Source of the DNA: Mucilaginibacter rubeus
Lineage (GTDB): Bacteria; Bacteroidota; Bacteroidia; Sphingobacteriales; Sphingobacteriaceae
Assembly (NCBI RefSeq): GCF_003286415.2
Contig: NZ_CP043450.1
Coordinates: 1,054,001 to 1,118,000, forward strand
Length of the DNA: 64,000 nucleotides
Direction: 5' to 3'
Positions 17,380 to 26,082 of the stretch are shown here, one piece after another. The notes below the pieces were generated by a model that was given only the letters and a program-made list of their open reading frames with translations, did no database searches and had not been told where the DNA came from. The position numbers and the translations under genes are program-made. Position 1 is the stretch's first letter. Each line of letters begins with the position of its first letter.

Positions 17380-18588
17380 CTATGCCGACAGGTAAAACAG
17401 TTCGTTGGCAAATTTGAAGTTTACCGCGGCTTTCATGCGGGCTTTCATACGTACCACGTTATCATTGGTGTATGGTTTCAGGTAAACGGTCGATAATTCG
17501 GAAGCATCGCCTAACAGATCCACACCAAGAAACAGGTTTGATGATCTTGCGCCTAAAATGGTATTAGCCTGCCAGTGGTTCATGATCTGGAGCGGAATAC
17601 CCAGGTAATCCATCTTTTTCATATCGGTGAAAGCATTGATAACGTTGAGCGCTTTGTTAGCCTGGGCTTGTGCATAGGCATAGCCCACATGTAGCGGGAT
17701 TTGCAAGTTAAAATCCTCCTGGATTCTGTCGGCTGGATCAAGCTGGGCATAAACACTACCGAGTACCTGCAATACATTACTTACGTTAATGTAATTTACT
17801 GTAGCTGCAGTAGCAGTGCCCGTAAAAGTTGCCGGTTTTCGGCTGTTAACTTCGTTGTAGTTACGCACAAGTTTAAATGACGTAGCGCTTGCGATCTGAA
17901 TAAAATATGACTGCCCCTGAATAGTGATGCCTGGTGCTCCGTTTGTTGTATCCTTACTGGTACCGGTTAGGCTGGTAATGGTAACAACGTCGCCATCGGC
18001 AAGGGTAGAGGTATCGGCCACGGTCACGATGCCGTTCGCGTCAATTGCTGTTGCTGCTAATGAAGTGGCCGGTTTGCTTAAGCCTACTTTGTAAACGCCG
18101 GAGGCAGCAGCGATTGAAGGTAATAGACCAGGGAAATCGGCGGTAAAGGCTGCTTCTTTGGTAGCACTTTTGCCAAGCCAGTACAGGCGTTCATTGGCGA
18201 TCTGGATTTTGGTTAAATAGCGCTGCACCATAAAGTCCGACAGATCAACCACGCCCTCATAATCCATAAATGCTCCCGGTTTCAGGGCCTGGGCTTCCCA
18301 GCTTTGGGCAAGTTTGTCCCATTGTTCCTGTTTCATGAATTCATAAACTACCGGATCAAGATAGCTTTCGGTTTGGTGCGCAGTTGTACCCTGATCGGTG
18401 AATATGCCTGATGGGTTTTGCAATACAACGTCATCATCAACATCAAGGATCACCTTGCGGGCTTTTACGTCGTTAATTACTGTGAGCAGCCCACGTTTAA
18501 CCGAATCAGCTTCGAGCAATGTGCTTGCCATAAATCCTGCCAGCGCTTCGCCGGCATAGGTGTTGTTTGTAAATGTAAATTGAGCCAT
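17380..18588 (-). CDS. Major capsid protein
   Basis: 402 residues. MAQFTFTNNTYAGEALAGFMASTLLEADSVKRGL opens the protein; a central insertion of threonine/alanine-rich beta strands (about 180-270) is followed by a C-terminal half with PLHVGYAYAQAQANKALNVI and LGARSSNLFLGVDLL. Position right after the protease and the overall look fit an HK97-type shell protein with an inserted domain. No sequence-level match can be checked here. The start follows a GGGGGGC-containing element. Confidence 0.7.
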   Translation of the reverse strand: MAQFTFTNNTYAGEALAGFMASTLLEADSVKRGLLTVINDVKARKVILDVDDDVVLQNPSGIFTDQGTTAHQTESYLDPVVYEFMKQEQWDKLAQSWEAQALKPGAFMDYEGVVDLSDFMVQRYLTKIQIANERLYWLGKSATKEAAFTADFPGLLPSIAAASGVYKVGLSKPATSLAATAIDANGIVTVADTSTLADGDVVTITSLTGTSKDTTNGAPGITIQGQSYFIQIASATSFKLVRNYNEVNSRKPATFTGTATAATVNYINVSNVLQVLGSVYAQLDPADRIQEDFNLQIPLHVGYAYAQAQANKALNVINAFTDMKKMDYLGIPLQIMNHWQANTILGARSSNLFLGVDLLGDASELSTVYLKPYTNDNVVRMKARMKAAVNFKFANELFYLSA

Positions 18589-18596
18589 AAAGTTTA

Positions 18597-18623
18597 GCCC
18601 CCCGGCCCCCTAAAGGGAGAGCT
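18597..18623. repeat. CCCCTAAAGGGG-type G/C-rich element before the capsid gene
   Basis: Plus strand GCCCCCCGGCCCCCTAAAGGGAG. A related copy, CTCCCCCTTTAGGAGG, lies inside the coding region at 16429-16444. In the minus direction it precedes the capsid ATG by 9 bases. Confidence 0.6.
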
Positions 18624-18701
18624 TTTGATGTTTTAAACGTATAGGGATAGTAGAAAAGGGTTAATAAATTTTGATAAGGTTTAGGCTGGTGAAGAAGATA
18701 A

Positions 18702-19901
18702 TTAAGACGCTATTGCTTTTTTAACAGCGTTTTTAGCTATCTCAGTTTGTGGAGCAAAGAACGGGGCTGGTTCAGCATGGGCTTTGTTGCTTCGTTTTGA
18801 GCCCTCGGGTGTAAAGGTTGATTTGATTTCGTTTTTTACCTCGGTACGTGTTTTTTGCAGACGGTTATTTGCTTCTTCAAGTGCGGTACGTGCCTCGGTT
18901 AGTAAGGCGTTCTGCGCATGCAAGCGGGCCTTTAGCTGTTGTATGCGGTTTTGTACCTCGGTAGGTTTAGCCGATTTTAATTTGCTTTCGGGTAAATCAT
19001 CGTCTTCATCTTCCGCTTCGGGAGCTTTTTCAGGTTCCACCTGTGTTATAGCATTGATCTTGCCGTGTTTTATATCCAGTTGCTTACCATCGGCACAAGT
19101 ATAAATATCACTTATAGCAGGAGTGGTCATGTCCTCGTCCTGGTAAACTTCGGCACCTTCTTCAATCTGTCCTGTGTGATGTAGTGTACCTTTGTCGGTA
19201 ATGGTTTGTTTGTTTACCACTTTTTTAAAGAAGTTCATGATCTTGTCTAATACCGAAGTGGTCTTCTCGATAAGTTCTTTGTTTTCGATGTTCATGCTGT
19301 TATTATTTATGTTTAAGATTTTGTTAATGCATCGCTGATAAATGGCAGGTGCTGTGCTGGTATAATTTTTTATGAGGGCACTGTTGGTTATCTCTGTGCC
19401 ATAATCTTCTATTTGATCGATAAAGCCCAGTTCAAGGGCCTGATCAGCGGTCATCCAGGTTACAGAGTTGATCAAACTGTTTACGGTAACTCCGTCCAAA
19501 CCAGATTTGTCCATATAAATTTGCGCCAGCCGCTCCTGAACTACATTTAGCATCTGCACATCTTTTAAAAGCTCATCGGCATTGCCACCTGTGCCAACCA
19601 TAGGTTTGTGGATCATAAGCAGCGCATATTTGCTCATTACTATTTGCCCACCACCCATTGCAACAACTGAAGCTGCCGATGCAGCCAAAGCATCAATATA
19701 AGTAGTGACCTTGCCTGGATATTTTTTTAGCAGATCATAAATGGCGATGGCATCGAATGCGCTGCCGCCTACCGAGCTGATGTGAACTTCAACATCAGTT
19801 CCAGCTGCTGCTTCAAGTTGGGTTTGGATGTAGGCCGATGATAAATTACCCGAACCAATGCAGTCGGTTTCGGTATCGTATAAATAAATTTTATAGCTCA
19901 T
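18702..19901 (-). CDS. ClpP-type prohead protease fused to scaffold-like domain
   Basis: 399 residues. The N-terminal 180 residues are a ClpP-like serine protease: HISSVGGSAFDAIAIYDLL, the nucleophile in LAASAASVVAMGG and the His in MIHKPMVGTGG. After residue 200 comes an acidic, coiled-coil-rich region (LNAQNALLTEARTALEEANN-like helices) ending in EIAKNAVKKAIAS, as in phage proteases that carry the capsid scaffold. It would process the prohead during assembly. It stands directly upstream of the capsid gene. Confidence 0.85.
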   Translation of the reverse strand: MSYKIYLYDTETDCIGSGNLSSAYIQTQLEAAAGTDVEVHISSVGGSAFDAIAIYDLLKKYPGKVTTYIDALAASAASVVAMGGGQIVMSKYALLMIHKPMVGTGGNADELLKDVQMLNVVQERLAQIYMDKSGLDGVTVNSLINSVTWMTADQALELGFIDQIEDYGTEITNSALIKNYTSTAPAIYQRCINKILNINNNSMNIENKELIEKTTSVLDKIMNFFKKVVNKQTITDKGTLHHTGQIEEGAEVYQDEDMTTPAISDIYTCADGKQLDIKHGKINAITQVEPEKAPEAEDEDDDLPESKLKSAKPTEVQNRIQQLKARLHAQNALLTEARTALEEANNRLQKTRTEVKNEIKSTFTPEGSKRSNKAHAEPAPFFAPQTEIAKNAVKKAIAS

Positions 19902-19916
19902 ATTGGTGTTGTTTTT

Positions 19917-19948
19917 GTCCGAAAGTCGGAAAGACGGAAAGTCCGAAA
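19917..19948. repeat. Four 8-bp tandem units (GTCCGAAA type)
   Basis: Units GTCCGAAA, GTCGGAAA, GACGGAAA, GTCCGAAA in direct tandem, 16 bases from the protease start on the minus strand. Units 1 and 3 are partly complementary, so it can fold. Confidence 0.7.
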
Positions 19949-20052
19949 GAAGAATCGGAGTTTGTAAATTAGCTTTGAATAGCAGACGTTTTTTAATGTC
20001 GTGTAATGCCGGTTGGCATATATCAAAGATCGTGGTTATTGTTTGTTTTAAT

Positions 20053-20072
20053 GGTGACAGTGTTTTGTCAGT
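20053..20072. promoter_or_regulatory. Operator-like palindrome, copy 1
   Basis: GGTGACAGTGTTTTGTCAGT, containing TGACA-N6-TGTCA. The identical 20 bases recur at 20191-20210. Confidence 0.55.
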
Positions 20073-20190
20073 TGGTGTCTGCCTCTGAATTTTTAAATGA
20101 TTTGAATTTGCTTTAGCTGATTCTGGGTGAGGGCTATTTTTTGTTTAGCTGATTGACATAACAAATGTCGGCACAAATTTCTTTTAACCT

Positions 20191-20210
20191 GGTGACAGTG
20201 TTTTGTCAGT
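20191..20210. promoter_or_regulatory. Operator-like palindrome, copy 2
   Basis: Same 20 bases as copy 1, 138 bases away, and 10 bases from the stop codon of the 79-residue gene. Both copies lie upstream of the protease-capsid genes. Confidence 0.55.
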
Positions 20211-20220
20211 GGACGAATTT

Positions 20221-20460
20221 TTAAGCTGCTTTCTCAGAAAAACAATTGAGTGCACGCCAAATGGTACGTTCGTCTTTATTGAACTTGATTTCGGCCTCAA
20301 GTACTGCCTGGTTTTTAGAAATACCGCGCGTTTGTTGTTGGGCATTCACCCATAAATAAATTTCGCGATACACGAATACTTTAGTAGTGATGAATCCCGC
20401 CTTATACATGGCCGAGAAAATACCTTCATCAAACAGGGTGTTTGCGATTTGAATATCCAT
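20221..20460 (-). CDS. Small phage protein, possible HTH DNA-binding protein
   Basis: 79 residues, mostly helical. The C-terminal half GISKNQAVLEAEIKFNKDERTIWRALNCF has the spacing of a helix-turn-helix with a recognition-like helix DERTIWRALN. If real, it could bind the two palindromes just downstream. The start codon abuts a heptanucleotide array instead of a normal leader. No family recognised with certainty. Confidence 0.55.
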   Translation of the reverse strand: MDIQIANTLFDEGIFSAMYKAGFITTKVFVYREIYLWVNAQQQTRGISKNQAVLEAEIKFNKDERTIWRALNCFSEKAA

Positions 20461-20557
20461 GAGGTTAGAGGTTAGAGGTTAGAGGTTAGAGGTTAGAGGT
20501 TAGAGGTTAGAGGTTAGAGGTTAGAGGTTAGAGGTTAGAGGTTAGAGGTTAGAGGTA
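20461..20557. repeat. Heptanucleotide array, 13 copies of GAGGTTA
   Basis: Thirteen perfect GAGGTTA units from 20461 to 20551 and a partial GAGGTA. On the minus strand the last unit (TAACCTC) touches the ATG of the 79-residue gene, so the array occupies its leader and ribosome-site region. Confidence 0.97.
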
Positions 20558-20586
20558 TGTTTTCTGTGATAATTGGCATAGTTTAT

Positions 20587-22902
20587 TTACAGGTTTACGC
20601 GATTGATAGTTTGTGCAAGGATATTTTGTTGGTTGTTAATGTCCTTTACATCAACATAAACAGGAGGGAAGTTATTGATCATTTGATAGGCAAGGGTGTT
20701 GGCCAGATCTTTAACATCATTAACCGGTTGATTATAATAGCGGTTAGCATTACCGCCATCGGTAAATATACCACCTACAGCATAGCCGCGCCCTGGGTTA
20801 GGTATCGAAAAGTCGCGACCGCCATGTGCTACGTTTATAGCGCTTACCAGGTTACGCGCCCACGGGTTACGCATGGCTTCGGACACAACAATGGCTTCCC
20901 CTGAGCGGAGGTACGCATTTGTATTATCTGTACGGCTGTAACCAGGCAATAATGCTCCCCGACCGTCGGACTGATAGTGTAAACCGCCTTTTGCATATTG
21001 CGGTGGTTTTTGAGCTACTATAGTTGCAACCTGTAAAGCTGTAGACGCAATTATACCGGGAATTACAAAAGGAGCCAATACACCAGTTTGCGAAGTAGCT
21101 TTGGTAACAGCCAGCGCACCGTTAATAACAGCCTGAAGTATGGATGCTTTTTGTTCGGACTTAAAAGCTTTGACTTTTTCTGCAGCCTCCTTTTTTTGGT
21201 ATTTATCCTCAATCGCTTTTTTCTGGGTATTTGTCAGGTTTTTATTGCTTAGTTCAGCTGCTTTGTCTTTTTCCAATCCTTTTACCCTGGCATCGCTTTG
21301 AGTTTTAATGTTATTTTGAATGATAGAAAAAGCTTTATCGGCCACTTGCTGTGCGTTTTGCAAGGCAAATTCTTTGCGTTGTTGCTCGTATTGCTGAGTT
21401 AATGTCGTAATATCCTTTTGCTTTTGATCTTCCAGTGCTTTGATTTTTTCGGCATTACCGGCAGCAAGATTTATTTCATAAGTGTATTTATCCTCAATAA
21501 GTTTTTTTTCCGCGTCTAATTTTTGACCAGGTAACAGTGCTTTATCAACTTTTTTTTGATCCCTTGCCATTGTATCCTCGTGTTGCCGTGCATCAATCAT
21601 TGCTTGCATTTGCTTTTGCGCTTCAGCAAAGTCATTTTTATTGAAAAACTGGATCTTATTGCCAATTCCGAGGTGAAATTTTTGCTGAAGCTCTTCACTT
21701 TTTTTGTTGTATTCTTCCTGGCCGATTAGCTTTTTGTTAAACTGTTCATTTAGTAAGGCAAGCTCGGTATCATAGTTCTGTTTATCAAGTGCAACTTGTT
21801 TAGCAAAATCAATTGCTTTGGCTTGCAACAATTGAGCCATACGGGAGGTATCTACTTTAGGTTTCTTTTTATGCGGTGTGGTATCGGTATTAAAGTTATC
21901 CCAAAAACTCATCCCTGTTTTTTTTGCTATGTCGGCAGCTTGCTTTTGAAATCCTGCTGCTATTTTTTCTAATTGCTCCATTTCGGTTGTTGCGCTTGCC
22001 ACTGCTTCAGCCCGTCGCTTTTCGGCTTGTCTTTTCTTTTCTTTATCAGCGGTTTCGCTTGTGTTTGGTATACCTCTTGATCCTTCACCGGCAGCGCCCG
22101 GGTTTCTGTTTAGAACGTCCATAACTTTGTCCCAAAAAGTAAGGGAATCATCATCAGACTTTAATTTGGCTTGTTCCGCTTCGTAAGCTTTTTTTGCCGC
22201 GTCCTGTAGTGCTGACTGTGCTGCCGCTTTATATAAAGTCATTTTTATATAATCAGGGCCATTTTTAGTTAATTTCTCTTCAACTTCGGCTAATGATGAG
22301 GCTTTGCCCATTGTTTTACCCAGAGTTTCATTATATTGATTTAACACATCTTTTTTCTTAAGAAAACTGTTGTTGGCTAAGTCAACGTTTATCTTTAACT
22401 CGTCTAACTGCCGGATGGCTTTTGAATAATCGCTACCACCAAAAGCCTTATTTAACGAATCCAGGCTGAGTTTTGCCTTATCAATTGCATCTTTGCCCTG
22501 GGTAAGGGACGTTATCCATTTCAGTATTGCGGGGCCGTAAATAGTTAATATTGTTAAACCCGCGCTTAGTACGTTGGTAAATGTAAAAACGCCGGCCTTT
22601 ACGCCGTCGATAACTTTTTTCCATGTTGAAAAAGTAGAAGAAAGTGTAGACAAAGTTTCCTGAAATTTATTGCCGGATTCTGCTGCTGCTTTATTTTGTT
22701 CGTTTAGTTTACTAATTGAATCGGTTAGTTTGTTGAGATCTTTGTCTAAGGCGTGGACATTATCGGAGAAACTTTTGATCGGTTTGCTTAAACTGCTTAT
22801 AGTTTCTTTTAAGTTAATAAACGCCTGGTTATATTTCTCAATCTGTTGATCGGGATGATTCATATCCGGGAATATTGAATCATCATTACGGGTATTTGCC
22901 AT
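20587..22902 (-). CDS. Phage tail tape measure protein
   Basis: 771 residues. An N-terminal coiled coil (about 20-90), a hydrophobic helix pair (about 108-140, FTNVLSAGLTILTIYGPAIL), a long charged coiled-coil rod (about 340-600) and a second hydrophobic segment (about 605-650, VLAPFVIPGIIASTALQVATIVA) are typical of tape measure proteins that set tail length and line the tube. No lysozyme or peptidase domain is visible. It is the longest helical gene in the cassette. Confidence 0.85.
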   Translation of the reverse strand: MANTRNDDSIFPDMNHPDQQIEKYNQAFINLKETISSLSKPIKSFSDNVHALDKDLNKLTDSISKLNEQNKAAAESGNKFQETLSTLSSTFSTWKKVIDGVKAGVFTFTNVLSAGLTILTIYGPAILKWITSLTQGKDAIDKAKLSLDSLNKAFGGSDYSKAIRQLDELKINVDLANNSFLKKKDVLNQYNETLGKTMGKASSLAEVEEKLTKNGPDYIKMTLYKAAAQSALQDAAKKAYEAEQAKLKSDDDSLTFWDKVMDVLNRNPGAAGEGSRGIPNTSETADKEKKRQAEKRRAEAVASATTEMEQLEKIAAGFQKQAADIAKKTGMSFWDNFNTDTTPHKKKPKVDTSRMAQLLQAKAIDFAKQVALDKQNYDTELALLNEQFNKKLIGQEEYNKKSEELQQKFHLGIGNKIQFFNKNDFAEAQKQMQAMIDARQHEDTMARDQKKVDKALLPGQKLDAEKKLIEDKYTYEINLAAGNAEKIKALEDQKQKDITTLTQQYEQQRKEFALQNAQQVADKAFSIIQNNIKTQSDARVKGLEKDKAAELSNKNLTNTQKKAIEDKYQKKEAAEKVKAFKSEQKASILQAVINGALAVTKATSQTGVLAPFVIPGIIASTALQVATIVAQKPPQYAKGGLHYQSDGRGALLPGYSRTDNTNAYLRSGEAIVVSEAMRNPWARNLVSAINVAHGGRDFSIPNPGRGYAVGGIFTDGGNANRYYNQPVNDVKDLANTLAYQMINNFPPVYVDVKDINNQQNILAQTINRVNL

Positions 22903-23246
22903 TTTAGCTTATTTAAAGTGGATTTGATTGGTTGTTTAAAAATTCACGAGCCTAATGATTAATGGTATTTAGATGGATGAAGAAGCTTTTATATTCGAAA
23001 AGAGATAATTGATGTATGTTTAAAATGCTAATTGGCATATTTGTGGCCGTTTTATCTATCAATTTATAGTAATTGATAGATAAAGTTTTTCTTATTCTCA
23101 AAAGTTCGTGTGATAATGATTAATCTTTTTTGCCTTGAATTTGGCGTATTGGCTTTTCTTCATTATAAAAGCTTTACTCAGCCGTCCATTTTTTTAAGGC
23201 TGAAAAATGGAATTATATGTTAGCAAAAAAAACAATTATACATGTA
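22903..23246. other. Gap with two AT-rich hairpins
   Basis: No gene seen in 344 bases. It contains a perfect 14-bp inverted repeat at 23051-23084 and a CCATTTTT/AAAAATGG hairpin at 23186-23210. The composition is more AT-rich than the flanking genes. Confidence 0.5.
23051..23084. repeat. Perfect 14-bp inverted repeat
   Basis: TTTATCTATCAATT and AATTGATAGATAAA around a 6-nt loop TATAGT. It could be a terminator for the lipoprotein transcript or a protein-binding site. Confidence 0.75.
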
Positions 23247-23843
23247 CTAAGGCTTTTTTTTATAGTAGTCTTTTGGGTCGATTTTAGATATACTTTCTAT
23301 TTTAAGTTCAAATTGTGGGTTTGAGAAAGTAGCTTCATCATGGTGTTCGTTGTTTTGGATTTCAACATCACCTGTTAGTGTTTTCTCCAACTCACCGGTT
23401 ATTAACACCTTGTCGTCTTTTAATAGCTCTTTTAATTTGTTCTTAAGAGGGTCTTCCAGCTTAATTTGTGCAAATAACACTATGTTACTAAGATAGGGGT
23501 ACTTTTGACCTGGATCTAAATCACCATCTTTTGTTAATAATAATGTTATTTCAATATGATCAACAGGGGCATTATGAACTTCAATTTTGCTAACGATAGC
23601 TTGCCATTTATTTACATTCGCATGTAATGTATCTGTTATAAATTTACTTAGCTGGGCTCGTTGTTCATCAAGTATTTCTTTTTTCTTTATTTCATTTTCT
23701 TCTTGTGAATAAAGAGAATCGGCTACGTGGAACTTTTTTATAAATGCTAATTGTTCTTCTGGCCGGCCATCAGTTATTTTAACAAGGGGCTTACAACCCA
23801 CAACAATTAATGATGCTAATAATAGCAATCTTGATAGTTTCAT
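23247..23843 (-). CDS. Lipoprotein, probable cargo gene in the phage cassette
   Basis: 198 residues. Lipobox-like LASLIVVGCKP puts the lipidated Cys at residue 17. The rest is soluble and charged, with no recognised family (ITDGRPEEQLAFIKKF; a beta-rich C-terminal half). Phage tail operons do not need a lipoprotein, so it may be a superinfection-exclusion or lysogenic-conversion factor; that is inference. A TTGCTAATTTTATTGGTAA motif lies 19 bases upstream of its ATG and recurs upstream of the terminase genes. Confidence 0.65.
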   Translation of the reverse strand: MKLSRLLLLASLIVVGCKPLVKITDGRPEEQLAFIKKFHVADSLYSQEENEIKKKEILDEQRAQLSKFITDTLHANVNKWQAIVSKIEVHNAPVDHIEITLLLTKDGDLDPGQKYPYLSNIVLFAQIKLEDPLKNKLKELLKDDKVLITGELEKTLTGDVEIQNNEHHDEATFSNPQFELKIESISKIDPKDYYKKKP

Positions 23844-23861
23844 TAAGTGATAATTTAGATT

Positions 23862-23880
23862 TTGCTAATTTTATTGGTAA
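23862..23880. promoter_or_regulatory. 19-bp shared motif, copy near the lipoprotein gene
   Basis: TTGCTAATTTTATTGGTAA, identical to 31924-31942 at 18 of 19 positions. Imperfect palindrome with TTRC/GTAA ends. Confidence 0.55.
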
Positions 23881-23927
23881 ATATACTATTTATATATTGA
23901 GCCGCAAACAATATTTAAAAATAAGAA

Positions 23928-25976
23928 TTACCCCAGTTTCACTAATTCAACTTTTGTTGGCTGTCCCTTACGCCAACTGTCAATTTTATTAATGTAGTAG
24001 TAAGAACTGTCTTGTTCAAGGTATACCGGAATGAGCAGATCAAGTTCCAATATATCGCGTGGCGTAAGCAAAAAATATCTGACCACCTTTTTTGTTTGTG
24101 TAAGTATTTTTTCGAGCTGGGGGTAATATTGTGTTTTCAAACCTGGTAATACATTGCCATTGATCCCTGGCTTATCACAAAAGCAGAGATTAAATTCACC
24201 ATCTGGCTTGTAAAAATAGGGTACGGATACAATGTCATTTACCTCTACTGTCTTTTCTCCGTCGGTAAATTTTACGGTAGGTGAGTCTTTGAGGTTTAAT
24301 AGATTTAATTTCTGATCAATCAATATTCTTGGCGATGTACTGATACTAAAATCATTGGTGTCACTGTCCGGATCAAGCTTTTTAATTTGGGCTATGGTTC
24401 CGCCGGTAAAAGCCCGGTTAAGGGTAGGGGCAAACTGGCTTTCAAACAGATCTGCATTGGCGGGCAAGGTTTTATCTTTCACTATGATTTCCGAATCGGC
24501 CAGTTTTTTAGGCAATACATTATCATCGTCCCTGTATGTCATGTAATTAACCTGCGCATAACCGCCAAGTTGAAAACTTATGGTTTTACCCTGATCAATA
24601 CATTTGCTTGTCCAGTTTTTTGCGATGGGAATATTGCTAACTATATCCGCGAATGAGTTAAAAGACACGGTTCGGCTGCTGTTGTCTGTTTGGCAAACTA
24701 TCCCAAATCGTTGCAGCGTATCCTTCAATAAATCTTTCTGACTTATGTCCGGAAAAATACGTTCGCATTGAACCTGTTGGCCATACAAAACCGGTTTTTG
24801 ATCAACATCAAACCTAAATGCCGCGCCCTTGTGAATAAATACCGTAGTATTGTAACGATGCAGGTGGTAAGTGATAAATACAGAATCGCCTTTGTTAAGT
24901 TCGAAATCGTACGTCAATTTTAAGTTTTTGACGGTTTCCGTACGTTCGCGGGTATTTGGTGGGTAAGCCTTATCAGTAAAGTTTATGGTTTGTCTGGTGG
25001 CCTCACTTTCGTGCCCGCTGGCATCGCGGTAGTTTATTATAAGTTCAAAATAACCGTTATCGCCGGTATTGGCCACGCCATGCATATCCAGATCAAGAAT
25101 AAGGCTTGCGGTACCGTTAACCCGGTCGGTTGCATGGTATTCCTGAAAACCTATTGGCAATGTTCTGTCTGTATTATCATTGGCGTGCATACCTAACTGT
25201 CCGCCGTCAATTACAAGCTCCTTGTTGGTTACATACAATAACGAAGCTGATTTACTTAAACCATCAACGGAATTCTGAAAATCCGTACCATGTTCAAATT
25301 CGTCATTAGCAAACTGGCATATGAGTTTAGGATATAACTCGTTTTTAAGTAAGGAGCCACTTGCTTTATAACCGGTATTGCCGATCATGAGTTCGATTGC
25401 TGTTTTAATGAAAAAGCCGGGGCGCATAGTATAAACATCCAAAGGTTTATCAAAGTCAATCTCATTGATCGACCCATAGTCAACAACAGGCCAGATCCAG
25501 CCTTCTTCTTTTTTTTGCGATGCAACAATGGTTTCCAGGTTCCAGGGATGGTCATAAACCTGCCATGGCAGGTTTTTTCCTAAATTAGTAACCGAGCTGG
25601 TGCTGTCGCCCATATCGTAAATTTTACCTTCCAGCGCGTAAAAAAAATCAACATTACCGCTTAAGATCGTTACGTTGGCCATGTTCTGTTCAATACCGTT
25701 GAGCACAGCCAGTCCATAGGGGATAATTTCAAGCCCATCCTGTATAACTTTTGCCTGGTAATTATCATAGGGCAGGGCAGAGGTAAAAGCTATATCATCC
25801 GGAAAGCCGAGAATTTGCCGGTTACGTTGTGTTAAAGGGAGTTGAAACTGATTGCTGGTATTACCCTGCTGGTTTTTAACCTCGGCCAGGTTATTGATCT
25901 GGAAAGTGAGCGCGATAGGGGTATCGTCGCTTAAGTCGACCAACTGATCATTAATATAAAGTTGAATCTGGTTCAT
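23928..25976 (-). CDS. Large phage tail-tip/hub-like protein
   Basis: 682 residues, no signal peptide. The N-terminus MNQIQLYINDQLVDLSDDTPIALTFQINNLAE, with a later ITLSG/VTILSGNVDFFYALEG region, is characteristic of long proteins following tail genes in Bacteroidota prophages, where a distal-tail or hub role is assumed. Beta-rich throughout. The function is inferred from size and position between another large tail protein and the tape measure gene. Confidence 0.6.
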   Translation of the reverse strand: MNQIQLYINDQLVDLSDDTPIALTFQINNLAEVKNQQGNTSNQFQLPLTQRNRQILGFPDDIAFTSALPYDNYQAKVIQDGLEIIPYGLAVLNGIEQNMANVTILSGNVDFFYALEGKIYDMGDSTSSVTNLGKNLPWQVYDHPWNLETIVASQKKEEGWIWPVVDYGSINEIDFDKPLDVYTMRPGFFIKTAIELMIGNTGYKASGSLLKNELYPKLICQFANDEFEHGTDFQNSVDGLSKSASLLYVTNKELVIDGGQLGMHANDNTDRTLPIGFQEYHATDRVNGTASLILDLDMHGVANTGDNGYFELIINYRDASGHESEATRQTINFTDKAYPPNTRERTETVKNLKLTYDFELNKGDSVFITYHLHRYNTTVFIHKGAAFRFDVDQKPVLYGQQVQCERIFPDISQKDLLKDTLQRFGIVCQTDNSSRTVSFNSFADIVSNIPIAKNWTSKCIDQGKTISFQLGGYAQVNYMTYRDDDNVLPKKLADSEIIVKDKTLPANADLFESQFAPTLNRAFTGGTIAQIKKLDPDSDTNDFSISTSPRILIDQKLNLLNLKDSPTVKFTDGEKTVEVNDIVSVPYFYKPDGEFNLCFCDKPGINGNVLPGLKTQYYPQLEKILTQTKKVVRYFLLTPRDILELDLLIPVYLEQDSSYYYINKIDSWRKGQPTKVELVKLG

Positions 25977-26082
25977 AGGATTGTTAGTAGAGGCTGTTTA
26001 AAAACAATTGGTTTGTTATCAATAATTTGTTAAGTTTATTTGTTGCTTTCGGCTCAGGGAGTAACCCTAAAATTGCATTTCA

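Larger units (their letters stand above)
19902..20220. other. Regulatory-looking gap upstream of the head genes
   Basis: No gene. It holds an 8-base tandem repeat at 19917-19948 and two copies of a TGACA-N6-TGTCA palindrome (20055-20070, 20193-20208). It is the second-longest gap inside the phage cassette. Confidence 0.6.

Noticed and set aside
20461..20557. CRISPR-like repeat array
   Set aside because: Units of 7 bases are contiguous without spacers; it is a simple tandem repeat, and there are no cas genes.
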